Positions 1 through 6,749 of a stretch of 16,540 bases of DNA are shown one piece after another. The stretch covers positions 1-16,540 of the forward strand of contig PIXU01000233.1 of assembly GCA_003601795.1 (NCBI GenBank), read 5' to 3'. Within the stretch, counting starts at the first letter, position 1; every line of letters starts with the position of its first letter. The position numbers and the translations under genes are program-made. The notes beneath the pieces were generated by a model. The model was not told the origin of the DNA. It saw nothing but the letters and a program-made list of their open reading frames with translations, and ran no database searches. This DNA comes from Candidatus Methanophagales archaeon (GTDB taxonomy: Archaea > Halobacteriota > Syntropharchaeia > Alkanophagales > Methanospirareceae).

Positions 1-211
1 GTTTGATGTCTGGTTTGGCTTGCTCTCCTTTTAGGAGATTGATTGCATCTCGCAGTCTTTGGATTTCTGCTTTTAATTTTTCGTTTTCCTCGCTTAATAC
101 TTCAATGAGCTGGAGCAGGATGCGGAAGGCTTCTGCCAATCGTTCATCCGCAATTTCATCAGGGCGGATATTCAGAGCCTTTAATGCTTCTGTAATCTGT
201 GATTGGTTCAT
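1..211 (-). CDS. IS66-like transposase, N-terminal part (runs off left edge)
   Basis: Seventy codons are visible, reading leftward out of the window. The N-terminus reads MNQSQITEALKALNIRPDEI and is followed by a charged coiled coil (EENEKLKAEIQRLRDAINLL) ending in KGEQAKPDIK. This short helix, long leucine-rich coiled coil and 'LKGEQ(G/A)KP(D/N)I' ending is what I know from the N-terminus of IS66-like DDE transposases, upstream of the catalytic domain. The catalytic domain itself lies outside the window, so family and integrity cannot be settled here. ATG at 211 is chosen because the TATA element near 243 would place transcription start at about 218. An in-frame ATG at 220 is the alternative. 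The plus-strand ORF over the same bases is antisense shadow. Confidence 0.6.
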   Translation of the reverse strand, partial: MNQSQITEALKALNIRPDEIADERLAEAFRILLQLIEVLSEENEKLKAEIQRLRDAINLLKGEQAKPDIK

Positions 212-238
212 GGTACACATTCCAATAGAGAGAAGGGT

Positions 239-254
239 AATATAAAACTTTCGG
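239..254 (-). promoter_or_regulatory. BRE-TATA promoter for the left transposase
   Basis: The minus strand reads CCGAAAGTTTTATATT, an archaeal BRE (CCGAAAG) followed by a TATA box. A start site about 25 nt downstream falls at about 218, just before the ATG at 211, implying a nearly leaderless message. Confidence 0.5.
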
Positions 255-391
255 TTTTGCTTAGCATCACTCAACAATGATGGCATTGTCGATGATTCAG
301 TATAATTGCATTTTTGAGTTACCTTTTAATTTGAAAAGGATACAATTTTTTCTTCATACGTTTTATTTGTGCGACAGCGTTGTAGAACCCT

Positions 392-1285
392 TCATCTTGC
401 TTTAGCATGCCTGACACGCCACACATGGAGGGTGTGCCTCTCTTCTAATTTTCTGCAAATTTTGTAATACAGTAAGAGCAGTATAACAATAATCGTGATT
501 ACCATCAATAGATAGGAAGAAGGTCGAAGATATGGAAACACCCCTACCAGCATGACATTGCCTACACCATGTGCAATGATTGGAGCCGTGAGGCTTCTGG
601 TTTTATAATACAGATAACCAAATATCATACCCATGAAAAAAACAAGTGCAAGCTCAGAGATAGAACGCCATGCGAGATGCATCACGCAGAACACCGAACT
701 TGCTAAGACGAGCCCTGCTGCCGGACCAAAAGCGTGTGTCAAGTCACGCTGTATCACTCCTCTGAACAACAGTTCCTCACCAACACCCACAAAAAGGACC
801 ATGTAGACAAGATTCCCGATAAGATTTCCCGACTCAAAGGCTGAAAATGTGAGTGCGGGTTTCAAGATGACGGATTCTACTGTTCCAAACGTGACCGCAA
901 TAAGGAGACCAATAAGCGAATATTCTACAAATCTTTGCTTTTTAAACCCTAGTTCTTCAAAACTGAGCTTCTTCTGATGGACGTGATAAAAACAAATTCC
1001 CATGATAGCGGCATAAACACAAGGAAGTAGATACGCCGGATTTAAGAAGAACCAGGGAAGAGAAGAAGTAAAAAGAATGCAGATTAGCACGAGTGCAAGG
1101 GATTCCGCGGAGTCAACAACTTTGGCGTTCATCTCTTTTACCGAGATCAGCAGATATATTCCCGTGACGGTGAAGAGCGCAAATATGATGCCATAAGTCA
1201 CGTCATGGTAAACAAGGATATATTCAGAGAGCAAAATGGAAATGAGTATACCGAGGATTAATATCCAGTTGCTTATGCGAGCCAT
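392..1285 (-). CDS. CPBP family intramembrane glutamic endopeptidase (Rce1-like)
   Basis: This is a 297-residue polytopic membrane protein with about eight hydrophobic segments. It carries all three CPBP/Abi motifs: EELLFRG (catalytic Glu170-Glu171 and Arg175), FCVMHL (His203) and HGVGN (His239, Asn243). Known members are intramembrane proteases that cleave CAAX-processed or other membrane substrates; the substrate here cannot be read from the sequence. The start at 1285 (MARISNW) is preferred over an upstream start at 1357 because GGTGAG lies 9 nt upstream and the longer form would overlap the preceding gene by 62 bp. The stop of that gene is 10 nt away, so it is the last gene of a three-gene operon. 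The C-terminus is basic (RHAKAR) and probably cytoplasmic. Confidence 0.85.
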   Translation of the reverse strand: MARISNWILILGILISILLSEYILVYHDVTYGIIFALFTVTGIYLLISVKEMNAKVVDSAESLALVLICILFTSSLPWFFLNPAYLLPCVYAAIMGICFYHVHQKKLSFEELGFKKQRFVEYSLIGLLIAVTFGTVESVILKPALTFSAFESGNLIGNLVYMVLFVGVGEELLFRGVIQRDLTHAFGPAAGLVLASSVFCVMHLAWRSISELALVFFMGMIFGYLYYKTRSLTAPIIAHGVGNVMLVGVFPYLRPSSYLLMVITIIVILLLLYYKICRKLEERHTLHVWRVRHAKAR

Positions 1286-1295
1286 GTTTTTTTTC

Positions 1296-1691
1296 TCACC
1301 TACCAAAATATGTTGCCTCCTCGATTGGTGCTGACATGCCCTCCTTATAAACGGCAAATGAAATCTCTCCTCCGGCTGTTCTCTCGGGATGGATGTGATG
1401 GGCGTAGGTAAACACCCCTCCTTCGCGGAGCAACACTTCTTCGGTGTCGTTCTTTCCGTCCACCGTCACCGTGACCGTGTAGTTCATGTCCTTCTGCTCG
1501 TGATTGACGATGTCAAACAGGATAATCCGCTCAGTCCCATTTTCAAGCAATTGCATTCGCGACACCTCGCTGTACGCTGTCTCAGAAACCGTGGGATGGA
1601 AGAAAGGGAGAACTACAAACACTCCTAACACGAGCAGTGATACTATATACAGGGCTTTCAATTTCATCGAGTTCTGATTCGGAGTCATCAT
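1296..1691 (-). CDS. Exported DUF1616-like single-domain protein
   Basis: The 131-residue protein has an N-terminal signal anchor (MKLKALYIVSLLVLGVFVV after a short polar start) and one beta-rich outer domain. The stretch 'ILFDIVNHEQKDMNYTVTVT' followed by VDGK, a 'EGGVFTYAHHI' strand and a terminal 'ISFAVYKEG' resembles the C-terminal half of archaeal DUF1616 membrane proteins (GIVNHE...NYTV...LYK). This assignment is from memory of the family pattern. The multi-span N-terminal half of DUF1616 is absent. ATG at 1691 is chosen because AAGGAC lies 5-6 nt upstream; ATG at 1688 is equivalent and ATG at 1667 lacks a ribosome site. It sits between two membrane genes, with 42 and 10 nt gaps, in one operon. 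Confidence 0.6.
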   Translation of the reverse strand: MMTPNQNSMKLKALYIVSLLVLGVFVVLPFFHPTVSETAYSEVSRMQLLENGTERIILFDIVNHEQKDMNYTVTVTVDGKNDTEEVLLREGGVFTYAHHIHPERTAGGEISFAVYKEGMSAPIEEATYFGR

Positions 1692-1733
1692 ACTTTGTCC
1701 TTATCCTTTACTCTTTCTTTTGCAGAACCACGC

Positions 1734-2411
1734 TTACGATGCGAGGATCGTCACTATTTTCGTGTAAACAATGCTCATAAAGACAATGAACAGTATCGAG
1801 GTCAGCGTGCTAAACCGTACTCTGAGCCCTCCGAGCACAACGTGAATGCGCTCATCCATGAGAGGTTCAGACAGCTCGAAGAAGATGAGGAGCATGATAA
1901 GAAACATGGAAATCACGATTCCGGCATTCATTCCTTCGCCAGATACGAAGGAGCTTTCATAACTTGTGGAGGAAGCCATGATGCCCGCTGACGACGTTGA
2001 AACGGATGCGAAGGAGACAAAGCTGGAAATCATCTGTGGGGTGTGTGCTGAATGCGATACAATCTTCTCGCAAAGCCTCCCATCGGTTTCTGCACGCACA
2101 ACGAAATTCACTCGTTCTTGTTCAGGTTTCAGTGGATTTTTGTAAACATACTGGTATTTTTTACTTGACTGTGAAGCGATGGTTGAAGCACCGCTCAGCA
2201 TGAGTTCCTCATTGGCATAGAAGGTGTAATCAACAGTAGTCGCTTCAGAAGTTGGATTGTTCAGCTTGAAGGTGGTTATTATCTGCTTACAATCCCCCCG
2301 AACTCCAGGGACAACTGCCATGTCCACCAGCTCTGAGCCTGGCACGGTTGTAAGCCAAAAACTTCCCATGATTAGTATTGCGAGCCAGACGATGATTATT
2401 TTAGTTATCAT
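1734..2411 (-). CDS. Membrane protein with outer beta domain, first gene of CPBP operon
   Basis: I do not recognise this 225-residue protein as a named family. It starts with a signal anchor (MITKIIIVWLAILIMGSFWL). An extracytoplasmic domain follows (about residues 30-115) with 'IITTFKLNNPTSEATTVDYT' and 'KPEQERVNFVVRAE', reminiscent of Ig-like or DUF1616-type beta domains. Two cysteines (Cys41, Cys114) flank it and could form a disulfide. A Ser-rich stretch with many Ser/Ala comes next, then two hydrophobic helices near residues 163-180 and 200-222. The outer domain resembles that of the next gene in layout, so the two may act as a pair with the CPBP protease. A BRE-TATA element lies about 90 nt upstream of the ATG. 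Confidence 0.65.
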   Translation of the reverse strand: MITKIIIVWLAILIMGSFWLTTVPGSELVDMAVVPGVRGDCKQIITTFKLNNPTSEATTVDYTFYANEELMLSGASTIASQSSKKYQYVYKNPLKPEQERVNFVVRAETDGRLCEKIVSHSAHTPQMISSFVSFASVSTSSAGIMASSTSYESSFVSGEGMNAGIVISMFLIMLLIFFELSEPLMDERIHVVLGGLRVRFSTLTSILFIVFMSIVYTKIVTILAS

Positions 2412-2494
2412 TTAACCATCCCCTTCGATGCCCTTGCCCCCCTATGTCATACACATCTGTATTATGCATATGTTAATGACATGTATGAAAAGCA

Positions 2495-2510
2495 CATATA
2501 AAGTTTTCGG
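2495..2510 (-). promoter_or_regulatory. BRE-TATA promoter of CPBP operon
   Basis: The minus strand reads CCGAAAACTTTATATG, a full archaeal BRE plus TATA box. The predicted start is near 2475, giving a leader of about 60 nt before the ATG at 2411. Confidence 0.6.
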
Positions 2511-2532
2511 CTTTTATAGAATTTTACCTGAA

Positions 2533-2541
2533 TGGTAACCA
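2533..2541. promoter_or_regulatory. TGGTAACCA site upstream of CPBP operon promoter
   Basis: This interrupted palindrome (TGGT-A-ACCA) lies about 22 nt upstream of the BRE of the CPBP operon, a position suited to an activator. It is the same motif that is clustered at 7661-8234. Regulatory use is inferred. Confidence 0.35.
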
Positions 2542-2582
2542 ACGAAACTCTTTCAACCGTTATTTTTTCTTTCCCGTAAACG

Positions 2583-2599
2583 CTTTTCTAAAAGAAAAG
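2583..2599 (-). terminator. Weak hairpin/T-rich terminator after small ORF
   Basis: Immediately after the stop of the small gene, the minus strand reads CCCCTTTTCTTTTAGAAAAG, with CTTTTC/GAAAAG as a 6-bp stem. T-rich tracts are the usual archaeal termination signal. No long T run follows the stem, so the call is tentative. Confidence 0.25.
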
Positions 2600-2608
2600 G
2601 GGTTACTA

Positions 2609-2791
2609 CTATGAAGCCCGATAAATCTCAAAATCATCTATAAACCACGGCCCTAACTCTTCTTTCATCTCGTTCACCTCTGATTCTACTCTTTCTACTA
2701 TTTTACCTTCATAATCTTCTCCAGAGTCAGACATATTCTGAAGCAGTTTCATCAACTCCTTTACCACTTCTGTTATTATTATCGCATCCAT
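2609..2791 (-). CDS. Small acidic hypothetical protein
   Basis: The product is a 60-residue acidic, helical protein (MDAIIITEVVKELMKLLQNM, then repeated Glu/Val heptads, ending EIYRAS). There is no signal peptide and I recognise no family. The ATG at 2791 is taken as start because GGAGGTGA lies 14 nt upstream. A GTG at 2809 would extend it by six residues, but it is part of the SD itself. A clean BRE-TATA promoter about 100 nt upstream and the strong ribosome site support a real gene. The helical pattern could suit a small dimeric partner or regulator, which is only a guess. Confidence 0.5.
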   Translation of the reverse strand: MDAIIITEVVKELMKLLQNMSDSGEDYEGKIVERVESEVNEMKEELGPWFIDDFEIYRAS

Positions 2792-2887
2792 TTCTACTAT
2801 CTTTTTCACCTCCTATTTTTTATTACCTTTTTTATCCCTTTTCTTGCTTTCGACATATATTCTTAACATGTGTCTTTAACATAGGGG

Positions 2888-2905
2888 CATATATAAGGTT
2901 TTCGA
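2888..2905 (-). promoter_or_regulatory. BRE-TATA promoter of small acidic gene
   Basis: The minus strand reads TCGAAAACCTTATATATG. The predicted start near 2868 leaves a leader of about 75 nt containing the GGAGGTGA site. Confidence 0.5.
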
Positions 2906-2938
2906 TTTTTCGCGACATCTAAAATCGTTTATAATTGG

Positions 2939-3037
2939 GTGAGAAAAGGCAAATCCGAATTCAATGCTCGATTATCTGCTTCGCTAATAGTAGGCAAAAA
3001 GGACAAAATGGATAGGAGTGCTTTTGGTGATATTTAA
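2939..3037 (+). pseudogene. PAS-domain C-terminal remnant
   Basis: Read from 2939, the plus strand gives VRKGKSEFNARLSASLIVGK, then KDKMDRSAFGDI and a stop at 3035-3037. This matches the end of the second PAS domain of the sensor encoded at 8287-9765 (VRKDSSEFKLRLSASLIIGK), also at DNA level (for example CGATTAT.TGCTTC against CGATTATCGGCTTC). No open PAS domain precedes it; a stop lies directly upstream in the related frame. It is best read as the broken tail of a former PAS sensor gene, or a duplicated fragment. Confidence 0.55.
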
Positions 3038-3188
3038 AGAGTTGATGGAGGAGATAGGGTCCTTTGAGAAGCCAATACAAAAGCGACTGAAAAAAAATCG
3101 AGAAGAACTGGGGGCATTTCACGGCGTTCTATTTCGTGAAAGGTGCACAGGCTACGAACAATTGGCTCAATTGCTTTTTCCTTACTAA
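3027..3188 (+). CDS. Possible small ORF downstream of PAS remnant
   Basis: A 53-codon GTG-initiated frame begins MIFKELMEEIGSFEKPIQKR and ends EQLAQLLFPY. AGGAG lies 8 nt before the GTG. The product is highly charged with a helical N-terminal half, and the codons look plausible. I recognise no family. It overlaps the tail of the PAS remnant by 11 nt in another frame. It could be a genuine small protein or another fragment of the decayed region. Confidence 0.3.
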   Translation: MIFKELMEEIGSFEKPIQKRLKKNREELGAFHGVLFRERCTGYEQLAQLLFPY

Positions 3189-3459
3189 ACTGCTTGTTTT
3201 CAAGATTTCGATGCTATTTTGGATGTTAAAAAGATTTATGGTAACAGCGAATAGTAGTGGACGGATTTCAAAGAAGAGCGGGGAGAAGTCTTGAAGATAC
3301 AATTGCGGGAACATTAAAGATTATTTTAAAGAAGGATGTGAAGCCTAAAAACATCACAGTAAGAAAAAAAATAATGGATGAAGAAGGCTTGCTAGGCCGT
3401 GGAGGTGCATTGAGGGACAACTTAAAAGTAGACGATTTAGCCGCAGGGTCAGGTTCTGA
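3189..3459. other. Intergenic decayed stretch, no supported gene
   Basis: No intact gene is supported here. Plus-strand frames contain protein-like pieces such as FQDFDAILDVKKIYGNSE and IILKKDVKPKNITVRKKI, interrupted by stops or lacking a ribosome site. They continue into sequence antisense to the secreted protein gene. This suggests remains of one or more former plus-strand genes. Confidence 0.3.
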
Positions 3460-4260
3460 TTATGGGAATGGACATAGAGGGGGAGACGGTGTAGGTGTAG
3501 GTGCAGGAGTTACAGGGGGAACTTCAGTCTCCGTTTTTATTGACTTAGTGATCTTGGAAACGCCAAAATAGTACTCGGATGATTTTACCTTTGTAATCCC
3601 TCCCCCTAATTCATATCCTACATAGGCTTTTCCAATGCAAGTAGACATCAACTCGTAATAGGTTGATTTATTTATCTGTATTGTTTCTTTCACATATCCC
3701 GGATGGATTTCTGCTGATACCGTCATTCCCAGAATATTTGTATCATATCTGGATACTTTAACGAGCTTATTTGCATTAAAGGAGGTGCTGATAACCTCTC
3801 CGTTGTTCTCGTATCTTTCCTCCGTGCTTATTTGAGTGCCTGAATATCCAACGGCTTTTGTGGTAGAGAGAAAAGTAGGCCAGGCTTCACTAATAGTAAC
3901 ATTTGCGCTTTCGTTCTCACCTTCACCTTTTATCTTTTTCGTGATTACTACTGGTCCTCCTTTACTCACTAACAAGGTCTTCTCTGAAGAGATCATTGTG
4001 CCAGGCAAAGAAATAGTCCTTTCATCTGCACTAATGCCTGCGAAATTGTTAATAGAAGAATCCCTAATAACTATACCTGTTACGTTTACTTCCCCCTCGA
4101 TCTCTAATGTGCCAGGAATAGTTGATCGCTCTATGCTCCAAGTCGTGTTATCAACAGTAACCACTTCATCGTAGCCTATTTGCGCTTCTGCCACCGGACA
4201 TGAGTATAGGAGAAGAACGGACACCGCAACTAAATCTAATGTTAGTATTAATGCCCTCAA
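3460..4260 (-). CDS. Secreted beta-rich protein with Pro/Thr-rich C-terminus
   Basis: The 266-residue protein is predicted to be exported. With the TTG start at 4260 it begins with a compact signal sequence (MRALILTLDLVAVSVLLLYS, then CPVAEAQ), and cleavage after AEA is plausible. The TTG is chosen because AAGGTGAT precedes it by 4 nt; the ATG at 4296 has no ribosome site and adds a basic 12-residue extension before the hydrophobic core. The mature part is beta-rich with several N-glycosylation sequons (NTT, NVT, NES, NKS) and a 'GGPVVITKKI' strand echoing 'SGPVTIVEEY' in the neighbour encoded at 5661-6404. It ends in TPAPTPTPSPPLCPFP, like a wall-spanning stalk. No named family is recognised. 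It lies 109 nt after a related secreted protein and may belong to the same transcript. Confidence 0.65.
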   Translation of the reverse strand: MRALILTLDLVAVSVLLLYSCPVAEAQIGYDEVVTVDNTTWSIERSTIPGTLEIEGEVNVTGIVIRDSSINNFAGISADERTISLPGTMISSEKTLLVSKGGPVVITKKIKGEGENESANVTISEAWPTFLSTTKAVGYSGTQISTEERYENNGEVISTSFNANKLVKVSRYDTNILGMTVSAEIHPGYVKETIQINKSTYYELMSTCIGKAYVGYELGGGITKVKSSEYYFGVSKITKSIKTETEVPPVTPAPTPTPSPPLCPFP

Positions 4261-4297
4261 GTTTATCACCTTACATTTATACCTTTTATGTAGCATG

Positions 4298-4323
4298 TTT
4301 ATGTCATATGTTTAGGTCATATG
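4298..4323. repeat. Tandem 13-bp direct repeat upstream of secreted protein gene
   Basis: The plus strand holds TTTATGTCATATG followed directly by TTTAGGTCATATG, two 13-bp units differing at one position. They occupy the gap between two secreted-protein genes, 38 nt upstream of the TTG start at 4260. A regulator-binding role is possible; no clear BRE-TATA is seen beside them. Confidence 0.5.
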
Positions 4324-4369
4324 TAAAAGAATAGGGACTCCAAGTACGTATCATAAATCCTCTGCTTAT

Positions 4370-5659
4370 TCATCCATTTCCTTTCTGCTCAACATGAAAA
4401 GACATACCTAAACGGAAGTACTCTTCGCTTTCAATGCAAGAATCCTGTGCTTGGTGAATACCTCCATTGCCAGCAGGGATAGAACACTCCTGTTCAATTT
4501 TATAGTATAAAACAGTAAGATTTTCAGAGAAGTCATCATAAAAATCATTGGCAGCCTCACTTATATCTTCTGGTTTATTTTCTGATTGATTATTTTCTGA
4601 CTCAACGGTAGTAACGACAACTTCTCCGGGTGGAAGGTGCTGAGGAGGGAAATTGGATGCTTCTCCATCCATTTCAATAGTTTTAAGCGATCCATTCTTG
4701 CTTACGCCTTCTACCGCCATACCAAGTGAAGAATTTTGGCTAACTGTTATTGCACTCTTTTTCCACTCATAGCTCGTGTTTGTTGGGTCACATGTTAGAT
4801 TCATCGTTATCTCAGCATATTTTTCTTGACCCTCTATGCGTGTCTTGTGGAAGAACCCACCATTATGTTCCGAAACATTGTCTGCATTTTCACTTGGATT
4901 TTCATTAATATCCGCTTCGTGACTATCGCTACCATTATCCTTTTTTTCGTTTTTTGCCTTATCTGATCCACTTTCCTCGTTAGCTGATTCATCGTTTGAT
5001 TCGCTTCCCTTTTCACATCCCAAATTTTCTTCAATAGCCACATTATCTTCAGATTCTTCTGGTTCACTTTCCTGCTCGGCTTTTCGTAATCCTTCACCTC
5101 CTTTACCTATACCGTTTGAAGCGATTGTATCGGGTGTAATGATTGTATCTTCCGAATATTGAGCGCTATTTGCCATTACTTCTTCGGTATGCCTTGATAG
5201 CGAATTGCCATAAGAAGCTTCAAGGGTTCCATTTTCTATTTTGCCTCCTACTGACATGCCCATGGATAGCCCATAAGAAGAGGCTATTGCTCCTCCTTTC
5301 CATTCAAATCCGCCTGATTCGGATTCAGTTTTTAAACGTGCTTCGATGTTTTCGCAATTTCCATCCATCGCTGCAAATATGCTATGCGAGAACTCGCTGA
5401 ACTCCTCATCTACTGACTTCCCCGCTCCGTTAGAGAGGATGGAAAAAGAATGTCCAGCGTACCCGGAATAGGGAAGAAGAAGTGTAACACCGGAGTAATC
5501 GGCATTATTTGTCATTACATCTTCGGTGACCACCGCCTCTGAATTGTAACATGTAGATTTTATGTGCACCTGACCACAAACTCCGGAGACGAACAAAAGC
5601 AAAAGCAGAGATATAAAAAAGATGCGAAGTAAATTCTTTGTAGCCTTAAAGAAGATCAT
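4370..5659 (-). CDS. Secreted protein with duplicated beta domain and acidic linker
   Basis: The 429-residue protein is exported: a basic N-terminus and a long hydrophobic core (LLRIFFISLLLLLFVSGVCG, cleavage near residue 29). Two related halves follow. Half one has VVTEDVMTNNADYSG, then FEWKGGAIASSYGLSMGMSV and NGTLE. Half two has RHTEEVMANSAQYSE, then YEWKKSAITVSQNSSLGMAV and NGSLK. In half two an acidic, Asn/Ser-rich low-complexity segment (about residues 195-266) is inserted. A third short 'FRLGMSFHVEQKG' motif ends the protein. ATG at 5659 is used because GGAGGT is 7 nt upstream and the ATG lies 1 nt after the preceding stop; a GTG at 5668 overlaps that SD. No known family is recognised. 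A cell-surface or matrix role is inferred from export, sequons and acidity. Confidence 0.75.
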   Translation of the reverse strand: MIFFKATKNLLRIFFISLLLLLFVSGVCGQVHIKSTCYNSEAVVTEDVMTNNADYSGVTLLLPYSGYAGHSFSILSNGAGKSVDEEFSEFSHSIFAAMDGNCENIEARLKTESESGGFEWKGGAIASSYGLSMGMSVGGKIENGTLEASYGNSLSRHTEEVMANSAQYSEDTIITPDTIASNGIGKGGEGLRKAEQESEPEESEDNVAIEENLGCEKGSESNDESANEESGSDKAKNEKKDNGSDSHEADINENPSENADNVSEHNGGFFHKTRIEGQEKYAEITMNLTCDPTNTSYEWKKSAITVSQNSSLGMAVEGVSKNGSLKTIEMDGEASNFPPQHLPPGEVVVTTVESENNQSENKPEDISEAANDFYDDFSENLTVLYYKIEQECSIPAGNGGIHQAQDSCIESEEYFRLGMSFHVEQKGNG

Positions 5660-5660
5660 T

Positions 5661-6404
5661 TTAGCCACCTCCTACTTTCCGGTAGCTCATGCTTGAAGTG
5701 CACGTAATATCGTTTGCAGCAACTTCGCTAAAATAGTCAAATCCATAGCCGTTCAAAACGCCATTTTCTATGTTATAGACCAAATTTGTACTCTGGTTTA
5801 TATCAGCAGGTATGTTTGTCTCAGTAGGATAAGCCTCGAATGAGATTCTGATCTTTTCAAATTCTTCATTGGCCGATGAACCTATCCCTGGATATACCGC
5901 ATTAGTTTTTACCATGTGGGAACCTGAAAGCCCCAATTCATATTCCGCCTGCCCCTCGGGATCAATGTTTGCGAGACTTATTCCCAAAACCGAGGTGTGT
6001 ACAATACCCTTCCCTTTTTTTACCTCAGTCTCGCAGCTCATGTTTGTCTTGGCCTCCTCAACATTCGTTGCAGAAAATGAATTTGATACCATCCCCCCTG
6101 CGCTTACCGCAGGACCATTTCTTTCACCCCAGGCTACGTATTCCTCCACTATCGTGACTGGTCCACTATTGTTGATCACTGTTGTTGCCTTTGCACTGGC
6201 TTCGAAACCCAAATCAGGTGTCGTAACCTCGTACTTTGGTAAAAGCCTCAAAATTGCAGAGTCATTATTAACAGTGGATAATTTAGTTTCTGTGGATGCG
6301 ACAACAGAAGTGCCTGCAATGGTTATCGGAATACCAGCTCCGAACGTAAGAGACAGGATTACCGTGCTTATCCACAAAGTAAAGAGATATCTCTTTTTGG
6401 TCAT
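5661..6404 (-). CDS. Secreted beta-rich protein of the same family group
   Basis: This 247-residue exported protein starts MTKKRYLFTLWISTVILSLT, followed by a signal-peptide end near IAGTSVVAS. The mature chain alternates short hydrophobic strands with Asn/Ser/Gly turns and many sequons (NNS, NMS, NQS). Segments such as 'FSATNVEEAKTNMSCETEV' and 'TSVLGISLANI' align loosely with the duplicated domain of the next gene (strand, Cys, 'LGM' strand). Two or three cysteines are present. The ATG at 6404 overlaps the stop of the winged-helix gene (ATGA), so translation is probably coupled, and the next gene follows after 1 nt. No family name can be given. The alternative upstream start at 6470 would run far into the regulator gene and is unlikely. 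Confidence 0.72.
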   Translation of the reverse strand: MTKKRYLFTLWISTVILSLTFGAGIPITIAGTSVVASTETKLSTVNNDSAILRLLPKYEVTTPDLGFEASAKATTVINNSGPVTIVEEYVAWGERNGPAVSAGGMVSNSFSATNVEEAKTNMSCETEVKKGKGIVHTSVLGISLANIDPEGQAEYELGLSGSHMVKTNAVYPGIGSSANEEFEKIRISFEAYPTETNIPADINQSTNLVYNIENGVLNGYGFDYFSEVAANDITCTSSMSYRKVGGG

Positions 6405-6652
6405 TTCCTTTTTATAATCAGGTCTAAGTTTGAGTCGGTGGGGTGTTCGTGCAATAAGAAATCGGCACAAATAATGGCTTTTTTTCTATTTTCATCGTAT
6501 GTGACAAACCCGTATTTAGCCAAGAAACGTAAGAACAGCTCGACTTTTTTCGCTGAAATGCTTACACAGGGTGCTATTTCAGACACAGAGTAATGCTTCT
6601 GATCTTCCAAGATGCGGATAACCGCATCCATTTGTTTTTCTGCGTTAGACAT
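6401..6652 (-). CDS. Small winged-helix DNA-binding protein, first gene of secreted-protein operon
   Basis: The 83-residue protein has a winged-helix pattern. Helix 1 is EKQMDAVIRILEDQ, the HTH is 'YSVSEIAPCVSISAKKVELF' followed by LRFLAKYGFVTYDE, and the wing is KKAIICADFLL. The C-terminus is short and polar. This is typical of small archaeal transcription regulators. It leads the operon and is coupled by an ATGA overlap to two exported proteins, so it probably controls them. GGAG lies 8 nt before the ATG. No strong BRE-TATA is visible upstream, so transcription may come from readthrough or a weak promoter near 6750. Confidence 0.6.
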   Translation of the reverse strand: MSNAEKQMDAVIRILEDQKHYSVSEIAPCVSISAKKVELFLRFLAKYGFVTYDENRKKAIICADFLLHEHPTDSNLDLIIKRK

Positions 6653-6680
6653 TGTTTGTGCTCCATTTTCCTTAGAAAAT

Positions 6681-6705
6681 CCCCCAAAAAAAAGAAAAAA
6701 AGGGG
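6681..6705 (-). terminator. Double T-tract terminator between secreted-protein genes
   Basis: On the minus strand, CCCC-T7-C-T8-GGGGG lies about 45 nt after the stop of the CXXCH protein gene. T-rich nontemplate tracts end archaeal transcripts, and the C4/G5 flanks could pair around the T loop. It would limit readthrough into the winged-helix operon. Confidence 0.5.
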
Positions 6706-6749
6706 AAAAATTTTGGTTTTAACGGCTTGCCGATTGCTCCACGCACTTT

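Noticed and set aside
322..351. CCTTTT/AAAAGG hairpin followed by a T run on the plus strand
   Set aside because: It looks like a terminator, but no plus-strand gene precedes it; it may belong to the end of the left IS element, which I could not define.
1286..1357. 24-residue N-terminal extension of the CPBP protease
   Set aside because: It overlaps the upstream gene by 62 bp and lacks a ribosome site, while the internal ATG at 1285 has one.
3257..3571. 104-codon plus-strand ORF with a Gly/Val-rich end
   Set aside because: Its end is the complement of the Pro/Thr-rich tail of the secreted protein, and no ribosome site precedes it; only its first part may be remnant coding DNA.
4200..4260. 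Possible lipobox (LLYSC) in the secreted protein encoded at 3460-4260
   Set aside because: It does not match the usual lipobox well, and a normal signal peptidase site (AEA-Q) follows closely.
5869..6417. 182-codon plus-strand ORF antisense to a secreted-protein gene
   Set aside because: It has no ribosome site or known domain, and the minus-strand gene has a signal peptide and operon coupling; this is a shadow.
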